This document shows positions 1 to 6,172 of a stretch of DNA of 18,035 bases, in pieces. Every line of letters starts with the position of its first letter. Positions within the stretch are counted from its first letter, which is position 1. Under the pieces are notes generated by a model that was not told the DNA's origin, made no database searches, and saw nothing but the letters and a program-made list of their open reading frames with translations. The stretch is from Bacteroidia bacterium. Lineage in GTDB: Bacteria > Bacteroidota > Bacteroidia > JAESSM01 > NORP286. The position numbers and the translations under genes were made by a program. Where the stretch lies: assembly GCA_016764115.1 (NCBI GenBank), contig JAESSM010000150.1:1-18035 (forward strand). Reading direction: 5' to 3'.

Positions 1-462
1 AATGCATTGCATCAACATAAAGAACAAACCGTTGTTCGAGATGGTATGGATATCGCACTGTGCAACATCAACTTAGCAGAAAAAAAGGTGGAATACGCAG
101 GTGCTCATAACTCCTTGTACATTTGCCGGAATGGAGAAAAAAATCATGAAGACATCGAGATCATCAAAGCTGACAGATTGGGCATTGGGGGTGAGCAAAT
201 GGAAGAAGGACGAAAATTTACTAATAATACTATTGAACTTAATCAGGGCGATACCACTTATATGTTCTCTGACGGATTTCCTGACCAATTTGGCGGGCCT
301 AAGAATAAAAAATTTGGTCCCAGAAGATTTAGAGAGCTATTATTGAATATTCAGGAGAAAGCCATGAAAGAACAGGAAGGTATATTAGATGACGCTATAG
401 TTAAGTGGATGGGAAATTATGAACAAACAGATGATATTTTGGTGATTGGGGTGAGGGTATGA
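1..462 (+). CDS. SpoIIE/PP2C-type serine phosphatase, C-terminal part (gene cut by window edge)
   Basis: The frame is open from base 1 (N-A-L-H-Q-H...), so the 153 visible codons are the C-terminal part of a longer protein. They match the second half of a SpoIIE-like PP2M phosphatase domain: RDGMDIALC followed by an AGAHNSLYI strand, MFSDGFPDQFGG with a metal-binding Asp, and a terminal TDDILVIGVRV carrying the last metal-binding Asp pair. In Bacteroidota these domains usually sit at the end of sensor proteins with 7TM, TPR or GAF modules, and they dephosphorylate anti-sigma-antagonist-type proteins. The sensor part is outside the window, so the signal is unknown. The gene converges on the TolC-like gene downstream. 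The family call is secure and the partner is not known. Confidence 0.88.
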   Translation, partial: NALHQHKEQTVVRDGMDIALCNINLAEKKVEYAGAHNSLYICRNGEKNHEDIEIIKADRLGIGGEQMEEGRKFTNNTIELNQGDTTYMFSDGFPDQFGGPKNKKFGPRRFRELLLNIQEKAMKEQEGILDDAIVKWMGNYEQTDDILVIGVRV

Positions 463-473
463 GCGGGATGCGT

Positions 474-591
474 GTTGCGATATGCGTTATGCCGGTTGCA
501 TTCTGAACTAAGAAGTTTATATTATATGATATTAGCTCCCAAGAGAAAGTCATAACACATACTACTCAACTCGCATAACGCATCACTCAAC
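474..591. repeat. 24-nt imperfect inverted repeat between convergent genes
   Basis: The arms at 474-497 and 568-591 are reverse complements at 19 of 24 positions and share the core TGCGTTATGC. About 70 bases separate them. The right arm runs into the last codons of the TolC-like gene (stop at 583-585). The placement between convergent genes suggests a hairpin that could end transcription both ways. There is no clean T-tract, so it is not a textbook intrinsic terminator. The sequence style (GTTATGC, GGTTGC) resembles the repeat-like DNA flanking the four-helix-bundle gene at 2087-2547. Confidence 0.5.
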
Positions 592-2139
592 AGGTTCTTT
601 GTACTCGATCATTGTGTTTTGTTCGAAGTCGTAATGAGTGGTTCTGCGCAATTCATAGTAATTTACCCAGAAATTTCTTAAAGATTCCACAAAACTCCTT
701 TTAGACTGGTCTTTTTCGGCTAATGCAATATTTAGATCAGTGATAACAATTTTACCTATTAAATACCTTTGTTTTGTTACTTCGTATCGCTTTTGGGCTA
801 TTGTATCTGCTTTTTGAGCGATGTAAAGCTGGTCTCGTTGCATATTGAACTGCATCACCTTTAGATAAATGCTTTGATCATAATCAAGCATTTGTTGCTC
901 AGTATTTGTTCGAAGTAAGTCGCTGTTTGCCTCTGCCATTTTTATTTGCGCTTTTGAACGTCCCCAATCAAATATAGGAAGTTGAATACCCAAGCGAAAT
1001 CTCTCCTGATCATTCGGGTTGCTATATAGGTCATTCAGATCATTGGAACTCTGGGTAAGTCCATAAGTAGCATATAATTGAACATCAAAACGGTTTTCAC
1101 GCTTTGCTTTTAGTACATCTCTATCAGCTTCAATGAGTTGCCTTCTATAACCTAGCATTTCCTGGCTGTTTTGCTTGGCCAATTCAATCGCTTTATCAAC
1201 ATCTACTTGAAAATCAGGAATATCCCGAGGATTTATCAATTCAATCTTAGATATATCCTTTAATCCTAAAAAAGACTTCAATTTTAATGTCGAAGTCTGT
1301 AGCTCAAGTTTTGACTGAGCTAATGCAATATTAGAATTCAAGACACTCAATTCCATTTGCAACAATTCGTTCTCTGCAATTTTACCAAGGTTATACCTTC
1401 CTTGTGTAATTTTATAAAGCATATCATTATTGGCCTTATTCATTATAGCAATATCAAGGTTGATAGCAGCACGTAGTAGATCGAAGTAAAGATTAGTTGC
1501 ATTTACAGCCACTCCTTCAATGTCTTCTATATATTTTCTTTGAGCCTCTTCAAATAGTAAAGGCTCAATTTTTTGCTGCCACCTCCAATTATTAAAAGAA
1601 AATAGAGGCTGGGTATAACCGATTTGAATGGGAGTAGTTAAGTATGAAGTGCTTTTGTTATTTCCGATAAGGTCAATTCTCTGCAAGTTTGAAGATAAAA
1701 ACACATTACCTCCTGTAAATCCTACATTTTGGCTCACATTTAGATTTAAATTAGAATTGGCCGAGCTGGTTTCTATAAATGCTTCTGAGCCATCATCCAA
1801 AGTAATCCTGGAAATCGATCTGTTAATATCAGGTGCTGTAGCAGATAGGTCAACCAAGGGCCTGTAATTGGCTTTGTAAGACTTATATTTCCAATAACTA
1901 TTCTTGAATCTATTATTGGCAGATCCTGCATCAGGAGAATGTATTTTGGCTCTTTCCACAACCTCCGTCAATGTCATTGTTATGGAGTTTTCTAAATTTT
2001 GAGCATTAGCAACTATGGAGCAACAAGTTATCACTATAACAATAGAGAAAACTATGCAGCTAACACCGTGCTTAATTAACGATTTATTACGGGTTACGGG
2101 TTGCAAGTTTCGGCTTACTTTTCCAATCACTCTCAACAT
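583..2139 (-). CDS. TolC-family outer-membrane efflux protein
   Basis: The 518-residue protein is a TolC/OEP channel that would form the outer-membrane exit duct of the efflux system encoded upstream. A hydrophobic signal segment (about residues 21-45) ends at SIVANAQ, predicting cleavage near residue 46. The mature part is long and helical with the two-fold repeat of the family (for example the motif VDVDKAIELAKQNS in the second half), and the length is typical. The first roughly 18 residues (MLRVIGKVSRNLQPVTRN) are not signal-peptide-like. They are encoded by repeat-like DNA that also encodes the tail of the preceding four-helix-bundle gene (overlap 2087-2139). ATG at 2139 is the only in-frame ATG before the signal segment. 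An in-frame TTG inside the repeat (the L of RNLQ) is an alternative start. No Shine-Dalgarno site is visible. Confidence 0.88.
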   Translation of the reverse strand: MLRVIGKVSRNLQPVTRNKSLIKHGVSCIVFSIVIVITCCSIVANAQNLENSITMTLTEVVERAKIHSPDAGSANNRFKNSYWKYKSYKANYRPLVDLSATAPDINRSISRITLDDGSEAFIETSSANSNLNLNVSQNVGFTGGNVFLSSNLQRIDLIGNNKSTSYLTTPIQIGYTQPLFSFNNWRWQQKIEPLLFEEAQRKYIEDIEGVAVNATNLYFDLLRAAINLDIAIMNKANNDMLYKITQGRYNLGKIAENELLQMELSVLNSNIALAQSKLELQTSTLKLKSFLGLKDISKIELINPRDIPDFQVDVDKAIELAKQNSQEMLGYRRQLIEADRDVLKAKRENRFDVQLYATYGLTQSSNDLNDLYSNPNDQERFRLGIQLPIFDWGRSKAQIKMAEANSDLLRTNTEQQMLDYDQSIYLKVMQFNMQRDQLYIAQKADTIAQKRYEVTKQRYLIGKIVITDLNIALAEKDQSKRSFVESLRNFWVNYYELRRTTHYDFEQNTMIEYKEPVE

Positions 2140-2479
2140 ATTGTATGAACTTATTGATTTTTCTACCTAATTTATCATATTCCTCAATCATTTGAGTAAG
2201 CTGCTCATCACCAAAATGAATGTCGTTTATCATGTTTAATTGAGAAATTGCCTCATCACAAGAAGAATGTGCAAAGATCAAGAACCTGATAAACTCATCT
2301 TTATATCTTCTTCTTCCAAATCCCTCAGCAATATTGTCTTTAATACTTTTTGAAGATCTGCGAATTTGGCTTCCCTGCTCGTATAACTCATATTTTGGCA
2401 ATTTCATTGTCATTTTATGAACCCTAATTGCCAAATCATATGCCAACTGATATATTTCTAATTCTCTATAGCTTTTCAT
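2087..2479 (-). CDS. Four-helix-bundle protein, S23 / intervening-sequence-protein family
   Basis: The 130-residue protein begins MKSYRELEIYQLAYDLAI and carries the family core QIRRSSKSIKDNIAEGFGR, followed by a KDEFIRFLIFAHSSCDEAISQL helix. This is the small bundle first seen in intervening sequences of 23S rRNA genes and related to the accessory protein of diversity-generating retroelements. No enzymatic activity is known. ATG at 2479 is preferred over the TTG one codon upstream. The last residues (PKLATRNP) come from repeat-like DNA at 2089-2113, containing two tandem copies of ACGGGTT on the plus strand, and they overlap the start of the TolC-like gene in another frame. Sitting between permease and channel genes of one efflux operon, the gene has no obvious part in efflux and looks inserted. 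No retroelement or rRNA gene is near. Confidence 0.85.
   Translation of the reverse strand: MKSYRELEIYQLAYDLAIRVHKMTMKLPKYELYEQGSQIRRSSKSIKDNIAEGFGRRRYKDEFIRFLIFAHSSCDEAISQLNMINDIHFGDEQLTQMIEEYDKLGRKINKFIQYVESDWKSKPKLATRNP
2089..2113. repeat. Short GGGTTACGGGTT-type repeat at the four-helix-bundle/TolC junction
   Basis: The plus strand reads two tandem ACGGGTT units followed by GCAAG. In one minus-strand frame it encodes the ATRNP tail of the four-helix-bundle protein, and in another the NLQPVTRN stretch at the start of the TolC-like protein. A similar-looking stretch (plus-strand CCTGGAACACGGAACTTG, about 2524-2541) lies on the other side of the four-helix-bundle gene. My reading is that these are the edges of an inserted segment. 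They are not exact copies of each other. Confidence 0.45.
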
Positions 2480-2547
2480 CAATTATTAAACTTTCACAAT
2501 AAAATTTGACTCGCAACCAAAAACCTGGAACACGGAACTTGAATGAA

Positions 2548-3870
2548 TTACTCATGCCTTAATGAAACGACCGGATCTTGCTCTGCTGCACGCTTTGCCG
2601 GCATAATACCAAATATCAAACCCACTGCTGCAGAAACTCCAAATGCTATAATTACTGAGGCGCTTGTTACAATTGTTTTTATCTCAAATACATGTTCTAC
2701 TACATAAGCCAAAACCACTCCTAGTACCACTCCAATTAAACCACCGGTGAGGCTAATTAATACACTTTCAGTCAAAAATTGATACACTATATCCTCTTTT
2801 CTAGCGCCAATACTTAGTCTTATACCAATTTCTTTTATTCGTTCCAGTACTGATGCCAACATGATATTCATAATACCAATACCTCCTACTACAAGCGAAA
2901 TTCCTGCAATTGCTCCAAGAACGATATTAAAAATATCTTTCGTTTTCTGTTGTTGTTTTAGCAGCATTTCAGGGACAGAGATCTCAAAATCCTGAACCCC
3001 ATAGTGCCTTCTTTTAAGCATTCTGGAAATTACCTCTGTAGTAGATGATAAAAAGGAGGTCTCCTTAACTTGTACCACCAATTTATCTAATTGATGATAG
3101 TTTTTCGGCTTGACATCTTTTGATTCCTCATCATTTCTATTATTGGAAGCCTTTAAATTAGAGATCAAAGCACGATTCTTAAATCTTATAAGCATGGTTT
3201 GTACTGGAACATAGATATCCTTGTTATAATCACGAATGTTCAGATTCTTTATAGCATTTTCTGAAATTTGCTTTGATTTCAAAATACCTATTACTTTAAG
3301 CCATATTTCTCCACATTTTATCCATTTTCCAAGGGGGGATTCCCTTTTAAAAAATTTAGATTTCACTCGATTACCTATAATACAAACCGCTTTACCAGCA
3401 ATAGCCTGATTTTCAGAAAATATCCTACCCTTTCCCAATTTAAAACTATAGAGATCAAAAAAATTAGCATTAACTCCAACAAGTTTGATATCCTCCATTA
3501 TTCCGGAACGAACCGCAAATGTTTCATAGACAACTTCCGGACTTACCATTTTTACTGAGGGTATCACCTCCACCAAACTTTTCGCATCCTGAAGGCTTAG
3601 TCCTGGTGAAAATTTCTCTTTGTCTCTTTTTCCTGATTTACCATTAGAATATTCCTCCTTAGTTTTCACAATTGGATTGATAACAATATTATTAACTCCT
3701 ACCAATTTTATTTGATTGAGAATTTCCTGTTGGGCCCCATTTCCAATTGCTAACATGGAGATTACCGCAGCCACGCCAAAAATAATTCCAAGAGCTGTAA
3801 GCATAGCCCTTGTTTTATTGGCCATGATTGAATCCTTTGCTAAGATTAAGTTAAATAACAGCTTTTGCAT
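2548..3870 (-). CDS. ABC transporter permease, MacB/FtsX type, without fused ATPase
   Basis: The 440-residue protein has the MacB_PCD plus FtsX layout. A first membrane helix lies at about 21-45 (RAMLTALGIIFGVAAVISML), followed by a periplasmic domain at about 50-310. Three C-terminal helices lie at about 317-341, 365-390 and 399-423. The cytoplasmic loop ERIKEIGIRLSIGARKEDI is the conserved element that contacts the ATPase, and the end PAKRAAEQDPVVSLRHE is typical of the family. There is no Walker A or signature motif, so the subunit needs a separate ATP-binding partner. It lies 20 bases after the adaptor gene and is clearly co-transcribed with it. By family analogy it would move a peptide, lipid-linked or drug-like substrate in a mechanotransmission cycle. 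The substrate cannot be read from sequence. Confidence 0.9.
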   Translation of the reverse strand: MQKLLFNLILAKDSIMANKTRAMLTALGIIFGVAAVISMLAIGNGAQQEILNQIKLVGVNNIVINPIVKTKEEYSNGKSGKRDKEKFSPGLSLQDAKSLVEVIPSVKMVSPEVVYETFAVRSGIMEDIKLVGVNANFFDLYSFKLGKGRIFSENQAIAGKAVCIIGNRVKSKFFKRESPLGKWIKCGEIWLKVIGILKSKQISENAIKNLNIRDYNKDIYVPVQTMLIRFKNRALISNLKASNNRNDEESKDVKPKNYHQLDKLVVQVKETSFLSSTTEVISRMLKRRHYGVQDFEISVPEMLLKQQQKTKDIFNIVLGAIAGISLVVGGIGIMNIMLASVLERIKEIGIRLSIGARKEDIVYQFLTESVLISLTGGLIGVVLGVVLAYVVEHVFEIKTIVTSASVIIAFGVSAAVGLIFGIMPAKRAAEQDPVVSLRHE

Positions 3871-3890
3871 AAAATGGAATTAGGTAAAAT

Positions 3891-5144
3891 CTATTCGGAT
3901 AGAAAATTAATACCCAACTTATCTGCATTACTTGGAGTTGAAAGAAAAACAGCATCACCTTCCTCTAATCCTTTTTCAATAACCGCTTGATCCTCATTAG
4001 TGATACCTATTATAACTTCTTGTTTTGTAGTATTAAAAATGGATTCTTTAAAAACATAAGTAAGACTATCATTACTATGAATGCATTCTAATGGGACATA
4101 TAAAACATCTTCCAAAACCTTCGTAATAATGGTATTACTCGTGGTCATTGCCGGACGCATTAGAGTATCAGGCTTATCCACTTCAATTTTCACTTCAAAT
4201 ACTTTGGCATCTGAATTTTGTAATTGTTCCCCCACATTAGCAACAGAGATCACTTTCCCTTCATATTTCACATTAGGAAATGCATCAACTCCAATCTCAA
4301 CTTTTTGCCCTGCTTTCACTTTGCTGATGTCAACTTCATTGATATAAGAGTTAGAGATCATTTCTGAAAGATCAGGTAAAGTTGCAACTTCAGGCTGCCA
4401 GGGACTGATAGACGATCCCACTTTTTTCTTTGAGCCATCCCACTCTCGTGCATAGATCAACATACCATCTTTTGGGGCCTTGATCTTAAATTTTTCATAC
4501 AACTCCTCCATAAAAGAAAGTTTTTCTTGCTGTTGTAATAAGGTTACGAATACTTCACCGGTTTTGGCTTTTGCTAAAGCAGTTTTGATCTCGTAATTTA
4601 TAATCGCTTCTCTATATGCCCTTTTGGCTTTATCTAAATTGATCTTTGCTTGACGGATAGTAGCAGGCGGCTCATATGTAGATTGTTCTAAAGCTATTTC
4701 ACTCTCTTCTAAAGCAAAATTGAGGTTTACCAACTCATCACGGCTTCCTCTCATATCAAGTGCCGTATCAAGTTTGGTTTGAACGTATTGAGCTTCTAGT
4801 TTTTTAAGTTCGCTTCCTAGTTCACTGATCTTGCTTGTTAATTCCGATCTATCCAATGTGGCTATATAATCTCCTTCCTTAACAATAGTTCCTTCAGGAA
4901 TAAGATCTATTATATTTACATTCCATATTCCAGCACTTCTAATTCCCCCCGGGCCAGTAATGTCTTCTGAGTTTTTGGCCTGTAATTCTCCGGTTGTAAT
5001 CACATTGACCCTAAATTGGCCTTTTTTCACCTCAATTCGAATATCTTCACCATTTTCGTCAGCTGAATCCCCAAACGACCAGAATAAAATAACAGCAACA
5101 ACGATTACAACAATTCCATATATGGTTTTTTTGCTTAACTCCAT
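3891..5144 (-). CDS. Efflux periplasmic adaptor (membrane-fusion protein, HlyD/MacA type)
   Basis: The 417-residue adaptor has one N-terminal membrane anchor (about residues 8-24, IYGIVVIVVAVILFWSF). A lipoyl/barrel half-domain follows around residues 35-100 (GELQAKNSEDITGPGG, with EGTIVKEGDYIATLD). A long helical hairpin rich in Glu, Lys and Gln spans about 100-215, then the second lipoyl half (FKIKAPKDGMLIYAREWDG) and a beta-barrel and membrane-proximal region to the end. It would bridge the inner-membrane permease and the TolC-like channel across the periplasm. It is the first gene of the minus-strand operon, and ATG at 5144 places the anchor correctly. A MacA-like role is inferred from the permease next to it. 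Confidence 0.9.
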   Translation of the reverse strand: MELSKKTIYGIVVIVVAVILFWSFGDSADENGEDIRIEVKKGQFRVNVITTGELQAKNSEDITGPGGIRSAGIWNVNIIDLIPEGTIVKEGDYIATLDRSELTSKISELGSELKKLEAQYVQTKLDTALDMRGSRDELVNLNFALEESEIALEQSTYEPPATIRQAKINLDKAKRAYREAIINYEIKTALAKAKTGEVFVTLLQQQEKLSFMEELYEKFKIKAPKDGMLIYAREWDGSKKKVGSSISPWQPEVATLPDLSEMISNSYINEVDISKVKAGQKVEIGVDAFPNVKYEGKVISVANVGEQLQNSDAKVFEVKIEVDKPDTLMRPAMTTSNTIITKVLEDVLYVPLECIHSNDSLTYVFKESIFNTTKQEVIIGITNEDQAVIEKGLEEGDAVFLSTPSNADKLGINFLSE

Positions 5145-5176
5145 TTATTATATTCTAAAAAATATTGATTTTACTT

Positions 5177-5208
5177 CCAATTTATATGTTTCCTATACAA
5201 TGTGACAA
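5177..5208 (-). promoter_or_regulatory. Candidate promoter of the efflux operon
   Basis: Read on the minus strand, TTGTCA (5208-5203) is followed after 21 bases counted from its TTG by TAAATTGG, a near match to the Bacteroidota -7 motif TAnnTTTG. The adaptor ATG lies about 30 bases further on. Spacing fits the -33/-7 pattern, but the motif is imperfect and the region is AT-rich. Confidence 0.3.
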
Positions 5209-5389
5209 TTGTTAAACGTAATAATAGCTACAAAATGTTCTAAATTATCTAAAAAAGTACATTATCCTATAGGGAAATGTAGTAGAATGCATATTTAAAC
5301 CCATCACTAGTAATCCCTTCTCAAGTTATGTTGTGACAAAGATAAAAAACACAAAGTTAATTAAATACGTCATCTGCCTCTGTATTATA

Positions 5390-5397
5390 TATATTTG
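5390..5397 (+). promoter_or_regulatory. Candidate -7 element of the small secreted protein gene
   Basis: TATATTTG matches the Bacteroidota primary-sigma -7 consensus TAnnTTTG exactly and lies 46 bases before the ATG at 5444. No good TTTG-type -33 element is visible at the expected distance, so this rests on one half-site. Confidence 0.4.
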
Positions 5398-5443
5398 TTT
5401 TATAAAATGGAGCAATAGCCACTAATTATAAAAGCCAAAAATC

Positions 5444-5752
5444 ATGAAAAAAGTACTCGTATTTTTCTTCTTCATTTATCTAACTTCAATAGTACTGACA
5501 AATATTAGTTATGCTGGTGGAAAACAAATTTGGGAATCATCAGTAACAACTATTCATATTCAAAACATTGCTAACCAGGAATATCAAATGACCGTTACAG
5601 CAATGGGATATGATTACGCTAAAGCAGAAATGTATGAATCTGCGGAATTAGAAACAGAATTGACACCAGGTAAAGAAGTGAGTTTAAGAATGTATAGAAA
5701 TCTTATGACCAAGGATATTAAAATTACTAAAGAAAATAACATGGTTGAATAA
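5444..5752 (+). CDS. Small secreted protein of unknown function
   Basis: The 102-residue ORF starts MKKVLVFFFFIYLTS, a clear signal peptide with a Lys pair, a hydrophobic core and a likely cleavage near SYAGG (about residue 24-25). The mature part is about 77 residues, mostly alternating polar and hydrophobic residues suggesting beta strands (TTIHIQNIANQEYQMTVTAMGYDY), with no Cys and no lipobox. I recognise no family. It has a TATATTTG motif upstream and a strong intrinsic terminator 22 bases after its stop, so it is probably a single-gene transcript. That arrangement, with the good signal peptide, argues that it is a real gene. Location would be periplasm or outside the cell. Confidence 0.75.
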   Translation: MKKVLVFFFFIYLTSIVLTNISYAGGKQIWESSVTTIHIQNIANQEYQMTVTAMGYDYAKAEMYESAELETELTPGKEVSLRMYRNLMTKDIKITKENNMVE

Positions 5753-6172
5753 TAATTTAGGTTAACAATAAGAGCCCTCATAGTCCCCGCTATGAGGGTT
5801 TTTTATTTACTATCTTTTTTCGATATTATCAGATATTGCCTAACAATCTTCTCCGGCAGTTTTTAGTCATTCTTGTCAATATCTGCAACCTGTTACTAAT
5901 GTTTTGCGTATTTAATAATAAGTTAACGCTCATTTTCAGCCACTAAGGTATTGTGATCATCCTCAGTTTTATTATTACTTTCATAAATAACACTGGAATT
6001 GATTAAAATACATCACAAAAGGTTATTAGGAAGATAGTCAGAAATGCGAAAAATCATTTTACTCAAAATCGTAATAGTGATCGCCTTAAAAAAACTAAAA
6101 TTCTAACAACTTTACTAAGCGGAATTTGGTATTTAATTAAATATTTGCAATTATTAAGTTGCTACTGATAAT
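5753..6172. other. Non-coding gap before the patatin-like gene
   Basis: This 420-base AT-rich stretch holds the terminator at 5775-5804 and no convincing gene. A 20-codon ORF at 6044-6106 (MRKIILLKIVIVIALKKLKF) is preceded by AGGAAG 14 bases upstream and has the look of a tiny hydrophobic peptide, but chance is a sufficient explanation. An imperfect -7-like AATATTTG lies at 6140-6147 before the patatin-like gene, without a suitable -33 partner. Confidence 0.55.
5775..5804 (+). terminator. Intrinsic terminator of the small secreted protein gene
   Basis: A perfect 9-bp stem, CCCTCATAG (5775-5783) and CTATGAGGG (5790-5798), closes a 6-base loop and is followed by a run of six T. This is a textbook rho-independent terminator for the plus strand. 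Confidence 0.95.

Larger units (their letters stand above)
5145..5443. other. Divergent intergenic region between the efflux operon and the small secreted protein gene
   Basis: This AT-rich stretch of 299 bases without a credible ORF separates two divergent genes, so promoters for both directions are expected here. Two candidates are listed separately. A small palindrome CCTATAGG lies at 5266-5273. It is too short and common a form to be called an operator. Confidence 0.6.

Noticed and set aside
101..346. 81-codon plus-strand ORF inside the phosphatase gene
   Set aside because: It is out of frame with a clear PP2C-type domain and has no recognisable features.
2087..2482. Part of a diversity-generating retroelement, because of similarity of the four-helix bundle to Avd-type accessory proteins
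   Set aside because: No reverse transcriptase, template or variable repeat is visible in the window. The stand-alone S23 family explains the gene.
6044..6106. 20-codon ORF MRKIILLKIVIVIALKKLKF with AGGAAG upstream, as a leader peptide or small membrane peptide
   Set aside because: AT-rich DNA gives such hydrophobic short frames by chance. It has no own promoter or terminator and no attenuator-like structure follows it.
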